Source of the DNA: CAWBBA01 sp963729795
Lineage (GTDB): Bacteria > Desulfobacterota > Desulfomonilia > Desulfomonilales > Desulfomonilaceae
DNA length: 64,000 nucleotides
Direction of reading: 5' to 3'
NCBI GenBank assembly: GCA_963729795.1
Contig: CAVSPC010000012.1
Coordinates: 1-64,000 of the forward strand
Positions 1 through 8,045 of the stretch are shown piece after piece. The translations under genes and the position numbers were made by a program. Positions within the stretch are counted from its first letter, which is position 1. Every line of letters starts with the position of its first letter. The notes beneath the pieces were generated by a model. That model ran no database searches. It was not told where the DNA came from and saw only the letters and a program-made list of their open reading frames with translations.

Positions 1-607
1 CTTCATGGTCCTACCCCTGATTGGTGGTTAGAGTTGCAGGTGGCAAAACAGCGGGTGTAAGCCAAGATAATAACATAAGATTGGAAGGAATAGCTATTTT
101 GCTAGGCAAGTTTCTTTTTGCGCCAACTGTTCATATCCAAAACAGATGGCAAAAAGGGACGAATTCTACAAATGGAGACTAGACTGTGGGGCAGGGAAGC
201 ACTCGTCGCGAGACGTCCAGTTCACCGAGGCGGGAACTGAGGGAGAGGAAAAATCAAAGGGACCCAAGGTCGAAGCGAATTTGCTGATTACGGCGGGAAG
301 TTTGGGCGTCATTTGGGCGTCGCTTTTGACGTGAAAATCCTGCTCCAAAGTGCGCGATAATCATCAATGATGAGTGAATTCTTCAAGAAAATCGGAGCGT
401 AGCCAGTTGCGTAGGTCTTGGAAGTGTGCGTCCACAGGGCAGATGACTTATACCGAGTATCTCAGCGGAGCCCCTCGATGATTGTCGTCTCCCCGGCCAG
501 GATGCCTCCTGCCAATAGCCCCCTGAACAACGTGCGGGACTTTTGCGGGACACGGTCGTGATGAGCTGTGATTAGTAGTGACTTGAGTGCAACGGTCGCT
601 CGGATTA
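1..607. other. No supported gene at left edge
   Basis: This stretch has only short open frames without ribosome binding sites or recognisable motifs, and they overlap in several frames. I see no gene here. It runs into the half-copy of the dispersed repeat that begins near 608. Confidence 0.5.
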
Positions 608-715
608 ACTAGGAGCCTGTCGCGCAACCTCAATCGTCGGTGCTATCGTGCTACGCGGAGGTTTCACTCATTGTTCCGTTACCTCACCCTGGCTCCTAGG
701 AGTCTGACATACTAA
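608..715 (-). repeat. Distal half of a dispersed ~215-bp repeat, split by the IS110 element
   Basis: Read on the minus strand, this segment matches the right half of the intact repeat at 15588-15803 (shared stretches include TTAGTATGTCAG, CCTAGGAGCCAGGG, GAGGTAACGGAACAA and GACAGGCTCCTAG). The other half lies at 2441-2545, also on the minus strand. The two halves are in the right order and orientation to have been one repeat interrupted by the IS110-family element. Confidence 0.8.
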
Positions 716-823
716 CGCCCATGCCCCGGTGGGGCACAACGAAAAATGAGAATAGCCTAGAGTGAAAGGATCATGGCAAACTCCTGCATGAGGTAAATCT
801 TGAATCGGAGCAGGAGGCTGTCC

Positions 824-2110
824 ATGACGCAGGTACAGGATACGAAAGTGGTGACGGTTTTGCACCCCATTTGTTGCGGGTTGGATGTCCATAAGAAGTT
901 TGTCACGGCCTGTCTGATCATCAGCGACGCGACGACCGAAAGGTCGGTCTTAGAGACTTTCGGCACTTTTACCGACGATCTGATTCGGCTCAGGGAATGG
1001 CTGCTGGAGTATGAGTGTCCCGTGGTAGCCCTGGAGAGTACGGGCGTGTATTGGAAACCCGTCCACAACATCCTGGAGGGGCATCTGGCCGTTGTGCTGG
1101 TGAATGCTCGCCACATCAAAAATCTACCCGGCCGCAAGACGGACATGAGTGATTGCCAGTGGATCGCCACTCTGTTGAGAGTGGGATTCTTGAAGGCGAG
1201 CTTCATTCCTCCCAAGATCGTTCGCCAATGGCGTGACCTTACGCGGTATCGAAGGAGCCTCGTGGAAGCCCTGGGCGACGTGAAAAGGCAGGTCCATAAG
1301 CTGCTGGAATGCATTAACATCAAGATCGACTCGGTGGTGTCCGACCTTTTCGGAAGAACCGGTCGCAACTTGATAGAACTTTTGCTCAAAGACAAAGCCG
1401 AAATCACCTTGGAAGAAGTGCAAAACTGTCTCAGAGGCAAACTCAAGTCCAAATCCACCGAGCTGTTTCGTGCGGTCCAAGGCTTCTTCGAAGAGCATCA
1501 TCGATGGATGTTGCAGGAAATGATCGACCGCGTTCACCAGCACGAAGCGAAGCTTGCTAGGGTAGAATCGCGTTTGAGGGATTTGTTGGAGCCACACGGC
1601 GAACTCATCGGCAGGGTCACTCAGATTCCCGGAATCGCTCAGACATCTGCGTACGCCATTCTTTCCGAAACCGGCACCACGCTAGAGTCTTTTCCCAGCT
1701 CTGGAGCCTTTTGTTCTTGGGCGGGAGTGTGTCCGGCCAACAACGAGAGTGCAGGAAAGAGGCGGAGCACAAGAAGTCCTGTCCGGCGAAGTCATCTGAG
1801 GACTCATTTGGTGGAAGCGGCCTGGGGTGCAGTTAAGGTAAAGGGGTCCTACTTCCGCAGCAAGTATTTCAGTCTCAGATCGCGCCTGGGTCCAAAGAAA
1901 GCCATCATGGCTATCGCACATCGGATTCTCAAAGCGCTTTATTACATCATCAAGCATGGTGATTCTTTCAGAGACCTCGGAGAGAACTATTTGGTGGAGC
2001 TAAGGAGGCGGTCAATCACCTCGTATATTGAGCGTCAGGCTCAGAAACTTGGCATGATTCTTCTTCCCGAGTCCACGTGGAAGACGATGATTCACCCCTC
2101 ACAAGCTTGA
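824..2110 (+). CDS. IS110-family transposase (DEDD recombinase)
   Basis: Protein of 428 residues that moves the surrounding insertion sequence. The N-terminal RuvC-like DEDD domain shows the LDVHK aspartate, the ALEST glutamate, and two aspartates in KTDMSD. The C-terminal Transposase_20 domain begins around QIPGIAQTSAYAIL and includes SWAGVCPANNESAGKRR, with the conserved serine region used for strand chemistry. I chose the ATG at 824 because AGGAGG sits 6 bases upstream; an in-frame TTG at 800 has no better support. The length is a little above the 340-420 residues common in the family. The frame is intact, so the element may be active. Confidence 0.93.
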   Translation: MTQVQDTKVVTVLHPICCGLDVHKKFVTACLIISDATTERSVLETFGTFTDDLIRLREWLLEYECPVVALESTGVYWKPVHNILEGHLAVVLVNARHIKNLPGRKTDMSDCQWIATLLRVGFLKASFIPPKIVRQWRDLTRYRRSLVEALGDVKRQVHKLLECINIKIDSVVSDLFGRTGRNLIELLLKDKAEITLEEVQNCLRGKLKSKSTELFRAVQGFFEEHHRWMLQEMIDRVHQHEAKLARVESRLRDLLEPHGELIGRVTQIPGIAQTSAYAILSETGTTLESFPSSGAFCSWAGVCPANNESAGKRRSTRSPVRRSHLRTHLVEAAWGAVKVKGSYFRSKYFSLRSRLGPKKAIMAIAHRILKALYYIIKHGDSFRDLGENYLVELRRRSITSYIERQAQKLGMILLPESTWKTMIHPSQA

Positions 2111-2432
2111 ACATCCAGACGGCTCCATCTTCACGGAGGCCACGAGCAGGACGGACCGTGATCCACAAACTAAGGCCGATAATGAACTGAAGCCCCAGAG
2201 CGCGGATACTAACATGGCCATGGTCAGCGAGCACAACGAAGTGTAGGCACTCCTTGAGCGACCACGCATAGAAATCTTCTCATCCGCTGATCACAATCAT
2301 GGGTGCCGGCTGCCCACGGAAGGCTCTATGAACGGTCACCGAAAAAGGAAATAGGGACTCCCCGGCGCTTCGCTTCGGGGTCATTTTTCAGACAACCTAC
2401 CCCACCGTTGTGCCTGAGCACGGGGGTATTCA
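2111..2432 (+). ncRNA. Candidate bridge RNA region of the IS110 element
   Basis: This is the roughly 320-bp non-coding end of the element, downstream of the transposase. IS110-family elements encode a structured bridge RNA in one non-coding end, and in IS1111-like members that end is the one after the transposase. I did not derive a fold. The assignment rests on position and on the family rule. Confidence 0.35.
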
Positions 2433-2440
2433 CATAGAAA

Positions 2441-2545
2441 GTTTTTCCCGAGGCCGCCTCTGAGAGATCCCGATACAATAGTCACCATCGTGCCACGAAT
2501 TCGGGAAAGTCCCGCGGGACGCGGGATTACGCAACAGCCTCCTAG
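2441..2545 (-). repeat. Proximal half of the dispersed repeat
   Basis: The reverse complement matches the left half of the intact copy at 15588-15803 closely (shared AATCCCGCGTCCCGCGGGAC, CCGAATTCG, GGCACGATGG, ATTGTATCGGGAT, CTCAGAGGC). It includes the palindromic core CCCGCGTCCCGCGGGA. Together with 608-715 it rebuilds one repeat that the IS110-family element split. Confidence 0.8.
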
Positions 2546-2579
2546 GTGATATAACTACCAAGATACTGTAAGATTCGGC

Positions 2580-2624
2580 CAGAAAATCCTTGTGTCGGTG
2601 GTTCGATTCCGCCCCTCGGCACCA
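2580..2624 (+). pseudogene. tRNA-Leu 3' fragment (likely attachment-site remnant)
   Basis: A complete T arm (stem GGTGG 2597-2601, loop TTCGATT, stem CCGCC 2609-2613) is followed by the acceptor strand CCTCGGC, discriminator A and an encoded CCA at 2622-2624. The acceptor strand CCTCGGC pairs with GCCGAGG, the usual start of bacterial tRNA-Leu. No matching 5' half lies upstream; the sequence before 2580 belongs to the repeat and unrelated DNA. Fragments like this are left when an integrase uses the 3' end of a tRNA gene as its attachment site. Confidence 0.6.
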
Positions 2625-2715
2625 CCACTTTTCAAGAATTCCCTCGAGTCGCCCACAGCAAAGAAAATCCCCACTTCAGGCTGGTAGTCCGCCGCCATGA
2701 TTACCGTTGATGAAC

Positions 2716-3159
2716 TTAAAGTCGGACTCTCGGTATCTCAATGCCCGCTATAGGCTTTCCCTGCAACAACACGAATAAGGCTTTCCCCTGATTGTGCCAA
2801 AACTCTGCCGATTCCTTGAAGATTTCCAGGGCTATCTCGAAGTCACGAGGCGAATGCTCTGCCAGAGAGTCAAAATGATCATACAGGATCACAAAACCAC
2901 TCGACTCATGCCATGACATATCCGTGAGGCAGTCTGAAAAGGCGTCCCAGTTGTTACCGAAATATTCAGGGAAGCGGAGAGCTAAGGCTGCCTTTTTCAA
3001 GAATTGATCTTTATCTCGAATGTCCCGGCCTTCAAGGTGAAAAAACGCCAAACCTCGTTCTCCGGTGAGTTTTTCAAGGTGTTCCACTGAAAGGGAATCT
3101 CCCAACAGATAGACGTTGGACGACCCGGGATCTTCGAGCATGTCCGACAGCCTTTTCAC
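2716..3159 (-). CDS. Barstar-family ribonuclease inhibitor
   Basis: Protein of 147 residues, somewhat longer than Bacillus barstar (about 90). The barstar fold signature is clear in the middle: a helix with KKAALALRFPEYFG followed by NNWDAFSDCLTDMSW, which carries the conserved Asn-Trp-Asp-Ala and the acidic face that plugs the RNase active site. It should bind and neutralise the ribonuclease encoded just upstream. It starts with GTG; the AAGGAG binding site overlaps the stop codon of the ribonuclease gene, which suggests translational coupling. It acts in the cytoplasm to protect the producer. Confidence 0.88.
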   Translation of the reverse strand: MKRLSDMLEDPGSSNVYLLGDSLSVEHLEKLTGERGLAFFHLEGRDIRDKDQFLKKAALALRFPEYFGNNWDAFSDCLTDMSWHESSGFVILYDHFDSLAEHSPRDFEIALEIFKESAEFWHNQGKALFVLLQGKPIAGIEIPRVRL

Positions 3160-3162
3160 GAG

Positions 3163-3582
3163 TTACTCCTTGATCAGTCTGAACGTCTTGTAATGATCAT
3201 CGGTATAATAGAATTCACCCCTCGATCCGGCAATGATTCGACGAGCGCCCCTGTCTCGTCTGCCGGGAGTCTTAACGGTGTATTCCCGATAGTATCCTCG
3301 CCGATGGTGAGGGAGCCGTCCCTCTCGATTCTTGAAAGTGATACCGTCCCTGGGGTAGGGGAAAGGTCCGCCCTGCTTGATGAGACTCAGAGTCTGCCTG
3401 GCCTCCGACGGTAAGTCGGACAGGGAAATTGTGGGGGCATCCGCAACATTGCTCTGATGCCTGCTCAAGGAATACGCCAGGAGAGTATGGCTCGTGGCAC
3501 GGTCCGCCTGCGCGACAAACCAGGGCGCTAACCCAACTAATAGTGCAATGAGAAAGATGAGTCGTTTGAAGAGAGTGAGCAT
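3163..3582 (-). CDS. Secreted barnase-like guanyl-specific ribonuclease
   Basis: Protein of 139 residues with an N-terminal signal peptide (hydrophobic stretch about residues 5-24, ending near AQA). The mature part is a microbial N1/T1-type ribonuclease (PF00545). It shows LPSEARQTL, GGPFPYPRDG, FKNREGRLP and the DHYKTF end that is diagnostic of the barnase branch. Likely catalytic residues are Glu100 in YREYTV, an Arg in GARRII, and His130 in DDHY. It cleaves RNA after guanine and is probably exported as a toxin or scavenging enzyme. It is first in a two-gene operon with its barstar inhibitor. AAAGGA lies a short distance before the ATG. Confidence 0.9.
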   Translation of the reverse strand: MLTLFKRLIFLIALLVGLAPWFVAQADRATSHTLLAYSLSRHQSNVADAPTISLSDLPSEARQTLSLIKQGGPFPYPRDGITFKNREGRLPHHRRGYYREYTVKTPGRRDRGARRIIAGSRGEFYYTDDHYKTFRLIKE

Positions 3583-3856
3583 CGTAAATCCTTTGGCTGA
3601 TTCCGGTCTTTGTGTCGGTTTACGTCTTGATTATGCTACCCTCTTGACCAAACGGTGTTTCATGTCTGGAATTGGGCTGCATCTCTTCCTCTCGCTGCCA
3701 ATGATCCCGCGCCCTTCATAAACTCTTGGCCGCAGAAAGAGCCACCGGTGAACTAAACCATCAAGCCTGCCTTGGATGAGACTGATAAGATTCAAATTCC
3801 GGTACGACAAAAGGACAGTCAATAACGAGGGCGCTGAAAATACTTGCCCCTGGAGT

Positions 3857-4039
3857 CTATGGTACACGTGCCTCGTGCTGCCGGCAGAATGGCATTGCAC
3901 CAGCCACTGGAGTTCCGCAGACCTTGCAAAGTCCCCTCCTGACGGCATCGTCAATCCTGTTACATTGGGCATAGATCTCTTCGGCTTTCCTGGCTTCCGA
4001 TTCATATCTCTTTTTCTGGTCTTCCTTCATCTCGGCCAT
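3857..4039 (-). CDS. Small Cys-containing protein, unknown
   Basis: Sixty-residue protein. The N-terminal half is a charged helix (MKEDQKKRYESEARKAEEIY) and the C-terminal half has CKVCGTP and FCRQH, which could form a small zinc site. The ATG at 4039 is preceded by GGAGG at a good distance. I do not recognise a family. No partner gene is next to it. It could be real, but a single short frame is weak evidence. Confidence 0.45.
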   Translation of the reverse strand: MAEMKEDQKKRYESEARKAEEIYAQCNRIDDAVRRGLCKVCGTPVAGAMPFCRQHEARVP

Positions 4040-5442
4040 GCCTGCACCTCCACTGAGTTCTCTTTTCATTCAGACGATGAAAATAGACAAAAGGATTCCG
4101 ATCTATGCGGAGGTATTTTCGACGCGATTTCAGTTTCTGTGTTCTGAGAGTTTTGCCTCCAATACCCCACACGGTCAAAACTTTCGGAGTCTGACGGCGG
4201 CATCGTAGAAGCTCGTGACATGCCTGAAAACCTTTCGGAGATTGAAGCAAGTACAACTCCGGCCAATTTCGAGAGTTATATCGAGCGGAAGTATCTCCAT
4301 ATTTGATGTTTCCCGTTTCTTTTCACCGGTCATCTTTCGTCACCGAATCGCCAGCAAGCGCTCGAAGCCGACGCAACGATTGGGAGCATATACACCTATT
4401 AGGTCTTGTCAATGAGACAAGCGCTAGATCCTGAAATTTGGAAAATTGGCACGCTAAATTTGAGCAGCGGCGAGTTTGCAGTGTGAAAAATCCATGGGAA
4501 ACGATTTGAGTCGGCGGCGGAGTGTCAATCTGGGGATTCGGAGGAGACAATACTGTTTTTTACAAGGAGGCGCTCCCGCACTCTTACGGGTCGCCGACGG
4601 CCCAGGTCCCGGCCGGCGAGCTTTCATGCCACAGGATTTCTTCACCGAAGCATACCGAGAGGCTCCGGCGATCCGCCCTCGAATGAAACACGTCCATCGA
4701 ACTAACACCACGTTGCTTCATACGTCGGGATAGCCGGGATCCACGGTGCGCTACAGGGGAGCCACAAAGCGATGTTATTGGAAAGCAGAGCACAGGCCAG
4801 CAACAAATCAGTGTTGCTTTCTCCGAATTTCCTGGGTCAAAATAGACACAAGTTATAAACCGCGGCATCAATTAAGTACGGAGTCCCCAAAATTGCCAAC
4901 GGGTTGCCGGGAAAAGCCTTTTTTTTTGCAATCATTGGATATAGCTGTACCCATGCTCCCCTTAAATCAGAATTTTCCCCCTCGTCCATGGCTGATCGTA
5001 ACTCGGTGGCTTAACCGTTGTAATGATGCGGGAGTGGTTCTTGAAGGGTTCTTCATTTAGCTCGATCTTGTCTCTTGAACTGGAGATCTCCTGGGCTGAT
5101 AACTTCTGGTGCGTCGAACTGCATCCTGGTGCCCTAAGGGCTCTCCTCGAACACGGAGCACAACACGAGCTTGAGTTCTCCTGGACGAAGCAGCGGATCT
5201 CGAATAACAACACCAGGTTAAGAGGTGACAACACAGCGGATTCAAAACCGACACTAAAGTACTCCCGGCCAAAAATCCTGCTGATGGACACGCCAATGTT
5301 AGGCGCGCCGCAGCTTGTCGAGACAGCGCAGACAGCGAGATAGGCGATTCCAATTTCTGCGGATAGCATCGGCAGCCAGTTGACATAATCTCAGGACGCA
5401 GATAATGTAACAATTACAACAAACTATACCGGAAATGCCCAA
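4040..5442. other. 1.4 kb without a supported gene
   Basis: Open frames on both strands here are short, overlap each other, lack ribosome binding sites and show low-complexity, arginine-rich translations. I see no recognisable domain, tRNA or clear repeat. It may be decayed DNA next to the putative island edge. Confidence 0.5.
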
Positions 5443-6294
5443 ATGGCTATCAGCGACAAACGGAATCCATATTTCCACAAGAACGGCAAACCCTGGCTTC
5501 GTAGGTCTGTGATTGCCTTCTTAGATATTCTCGGCTTTAAGGATTTCTTAACCACGGCAATCAAGCAGAGGAGAGAGTATAGAAGTTTATTAGACATTCA
5601 GAGAGCGCTCGACTCATCTATAGAGCGTTTGCGACCCCCTCGGCCGGATTTCTATGGAGAGCGGGACCTGTATGCCATCAAAACCTTTACTGACAACATC
5701 ATAATTGGATTCCCAGTCGCGGACTTTGACTCCGAAGGACCGCTCGGGTCAATTCTTTTCAAGGTTGCCCTGTTTCAACTTGAGATGGTCAGAGCCGGTT
5801 TCTTCGTACGCGGGGCGATAACTATCGGTAATCTGCATATTGGAGAAATCGTTTACGGAAGAGGGCTTTTAGAGGCATATCGCACCGAAGAGGAATTGGC
5901 TCGCGATCCGCGCATTGTCCTCGGGAAATCTGCCTATACAGATTGGGCCAGGCACGTTAGCTATTACGGAAAACCAAAAGAATCTCCGCAACATAGTGAA
6001 TGGCTTCGCGATCCAGATGGCCAAATCTTTCTAAATTACTTGGAGATTTTTTTGGGTGCCTTAGAATATGATGTCACTATGATGGTCGAAGTACTCGAAA
6101 TTCACAAATCGAGACTGGAGACACAGCTTGAAAAATGTAAGCCATACGCTGCTCTGTGGAGCAAATACGCCTGGGTAGCGCAATATCATAATTTCTTTTG
6201 TCGGAGCTACAAAGAGAATCTGTTCGCGAAGCAGAAAATAGCAGCACGTTCGCTAAGCCTCAAACCTACCCCTATATTTCAAAATCAGTTGTGA
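5443..6294 (+). CDS. Class III nucleotide-cyclase-fold protein, unknown function
   Basis: Protein of 283 residues. The N-terminal two thirds match the pattern of a family with an adenylate/guanylate-cyclase-like fold: AFLDILGFKDF (Asp28), TFTDNIIIGFP (Asp84), VRGAITIGNLHIG (about 123-134) and VYGRGLLEAY, followed by PRIVLG. In class III cyclases two aspartates in the first strand and the following hairpin bind the catalytic metals, and both positions seem kept here. The C-terminal third is helical and unassigned. No membrane segment or signal peptide is seen. It stands alone on the plus strand, convergent with two small minus-strand genes. The substrate is unknown. Confidence 0.6.
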   Translation: MAISDKRNPYFHKNGKPWLRRSVIAFLDILGFKDFLTTAIKQRREYRSLLDIQRALDSSIERLRPPRPDFYGERDLYAIKTFTDNIIIGFPVADFDSEGPLGSILFKVALFQLEMVRAGFFVRGAITIGNLHIGEIVYGRGLLEAYRTEEELARDPRIVLGKSAYTDWARHVSYYGKPKESPQHSEWLRDPDGQIFLNYLEIFLGALEYDVTMMVEVLEIHKSRLETQLEKCKPYAALWSKYAWVAQYHNFFCRSYKENLFAKQKIAARSLSLKPTPIFQNQL

Positions 6295-6720
6295 AATGAA
6301 GCCATAGGCCGCCCTCCATGAGCTGAATCGGTCCAGCCTTGATGCTTCCCTTTCGTTTTCTTCTTGATTGCGTTGCTAGCCGTCCTTGCCCTTGCTGGGC
6401 TTTACTCTCCTGTCAGGGGTTCCCCATTTCCGGACGTATACAGCAGTGATACGCCTCTCTCGATAGGTTGTTGAGCCTAATAGGATGATATTTCGATAAT
6501 TAGCCATGTCATGCGGCTAACGCTTCTAGAATGTCGAAAGTTTTCATGTCTGGGATTGGAGATAGTGTTGTTTGGGATACTGGCACTCACCGGCCCTGGT
6601 ATACCTGAGACAAACGTTAGAGCCGCTTTTAAGCGAACGGTCTTAGCAGGTTCCTAATAAAGACATAGTGCCTCAAAAGCCTTCTCCACATGGTGCTAAT
6701 AAAATGGATCAGCGCCGAGT
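6295..6720. other. Intergenic, no gene seen
   Basis: About 425 bp between convergent genes. No open frame with a start signal and no clear structural RNA. I see nothing that I can name. Confidence 0.5.
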
Positions 6721-6936
6721 CTATTTTTTCTCTGTATCCGATTGATTTCCACTGCTCGTGCTGCTCGCATTAGTGTGCTGCGTTCCCTTGTCGCCTGCCG
6801 CCGGAGTTGGTGACTCCTTTGGAGGCGGCGGCGCAGGCCACGGATCGGGAGCCTGCATCTTCTCCACAATCTCGCGTCGCTTGTTATCGGGAATACAAGA
6901 CCCTTTTTCCACTTTTGCGTCTTCCTCGTCGCTCAT
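6721..6936 (-). CDS. Small acidic Pro-rich disordered protein
   Basis: Protein of 71 residues: an acidic start (MSDEEDAKVEKG), a short helix (PDNKRREIVEKM), then a Pro-rich segment with WPAPPPP and a Ser/Thr/Gly/Asn tail, probably disordered. It follows the two-TM gene after 13 bases and is likely co-transcribed. Its ATG follows a GGAGAAG site. I do not recognise a family; the tight pairing suggests it works with the membrane protein. Confidence 0.6.
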   Translation of the reverse strand: MSDEEDAKVEKGSCIPDNKRREIVEKMQAPDPWPAPPPPKESPTPAAGDKGTQHTNASSTSSGNQSDTEKK

Positions 6937-6949
6937 AGCTTCTCCTTCG

Positions 6950-7426
6950 CTAGGCCAGACATCGGGAGTGATTTACTTCCGCCTGACACTTCTTCGCCAA
7001 TTTCACATCGTTAGGTAAGGTTGTTTCTTTCCTGACAAGTTCCATTTCTTTTTTCTTGGTATCCGCGAATCGTTTCTCTATTCCTTTAACGTCGCCGTTT
7101 TCTATTCTCCGCCACAAATCCTCGTATGCGGTCAGCTGTTCCCACCACTTGCCGCTCAGGTACGAAACGTCTTTAATCGTTGCTTGATACTTAAAATACG
7201 GCTGGCTAATAGCAACGAGAGCGGACAACCCCGACAAGAATTTCCATAGGTAAGATAGGTAAGGGCGCGCCTCCCATACTGCCCAGCCGGCCACGGTGCC
7301 AGAGGTCGTTATTGCCAAGAAAATTTTTACCAGGCGATCACGCTTTGCATAACGCTGAGCGAGTGCCTTCCAGTACCGGACATTCATGTCTGCGTCTAGC
7401 ATCTCTATCCAAATCGCGTCTCGCAT
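6950..7426 (-). CDS. Two-TM, SLATT-like membrane protein
   Basis: Protein of 158 residues. After a short basic helix (RYAKRDRLVK) there are two closely spaced hydrophobic segments at about residues 33-52 and 58-76, then a long charged helical tail with YEDLWRRIENGD, KKKEMELVRKE and a Cys near the end. The order (short N-terminal helix, two TM helices, long cytoplasmic helix) is that of SLATT-type proteins, which act as membrane effectors in several defence and conflict systems. The assignment is by layout only. ATG at 7426 follows GAGGGG. It is first in a pair with the Pro-rich protein. Confidence 0.6.
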   Translation of the reverse strand: MRDAIWIEMLDADMNVRYWKALAQRYAKRDRLVKIFLAITTSGTVAGWAVWEARPYLSYLWKFLSGLSALVAISQPYFKYQATIKDVSYLSGKWWEQLTAYEDLWRRIENGDVKGIEKRFADTKKKEMELVRKETTLPNDVKLAKKCQAEVNHSRCLA

Positions 7427-7429
7427 CAC

Positions 7430-7925
7430 AACCCCTCAGCAGTCCCCCTTTGCGCCGGGAGATGTGTTTCATCCACCCCGCCGCTTTTCCGGCCCCTTTT
7501 TTGTTTCCAAGTCTATGCTGTGAACTCCCCTCGGTCAAGCGCAATTTCCTTCGTGAGCCTCCATACAGACACACTCTACAGATAAGGATCCGCGGAGACT
7601 TCTTTAGCAGACCCGTTTGGGTGAGCGTTTCTGCTCCCAAGTTTCAGGGATGTAGAGGGGCATCACTGATCGGCGCGATCCTGGCCGGCAAAGCTCCCAA
7701 CAAACAGACGGACGGGTCTTGAATGGCTGCCGGCCCTTCCTCGCACAAAGCGCGCCAGGCATGGCCAAAGAATGACAAAAGGATTTAGCCATAGAGGAAG
7801 CCAAAAGGGGTTGCCTTGCCACTACGATGAGGGGCAACTGCCAGAACTAACCACCCCCGAACAATTTGCATTGACGTTGCATACAAATCTTCATAAGGTC
7901 ACGTTTAATAATTACAATATGTTAT
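7430..7925. other. Intergenic, no gene seen
   Basis: About 500 bp upstream of the two-TM gene and downstream of tRNA-Gln. The overlapping frames here have no binding sites or motifs. It should contain the promoter of the two-TM gene, but I could not place it. Confidence 0.45.
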
Positions 7926-8000
7926 TGGCTGGGGCGGGAGGATTCGAACCTCCGAATGCGGGTTCCAAAGACCCGTGTCTTGCCACTTGACGACGCCCCA
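7926..8000 (-). tRNA. tRNA-Gln (anticodon UUG)
   Basis: The reverse complement folds as a standard cloverleaf. The acceptor stem is TGGGGCG with CGCCCCA. The anticodon loop CTTTGGA holds TTG and is closed by CGGGT/ACCCG. The T arm is GGAGG-TTCGAAT-CCTCC, and the 3' CCA is encoded. It lies downstream of ispE on the same strand. Confidence 0.97.
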
Positions 8001-8045
8001 GTAGTGCCCTTGGATGGCGTTAGATTCTCGATGCTGTAGGACCGA

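Larger units (their letters stand above)
716..2432 (+). mobile_element. IS110-family insertion sequence (IS1111-like layout)
   Basis: The element carries one DEDD transposase gene. Its limits are inferred from where similarity to the dispersed repeat stops on each side, so the ends are good to within about 10 bp. A 9-bp inverted repeat, GGCACAACG at 733-741 and CGTTGTGCC at 2406-2414, lies about 17-18 bp inside each end. Sub-terminal repeats and the long 3' non-coding end (about 320 bp, against about 108 bp on the 5' side) are typical of the IS1111 subgroup. No target duplication is evident, as expected for IS110 elements. Confidence 0.75.

Noticed and set aside
448..633. Minus-strand 61-residue frame at the left edge
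   Set aside because: Its translation is basic and low in structure, it overlaps the repeat, and it has no binding site.
1124..1597. 157-residue minus-strand frame inside the IS110 transposase gene
   Set aside because: It is the antisense shadow of the transposase, which has complete catalytic motifs.
4962..5369. 135-residue minus-strand frame
   Set aside because: It has several overlapping competitors on both strands and no start signal or family motif.
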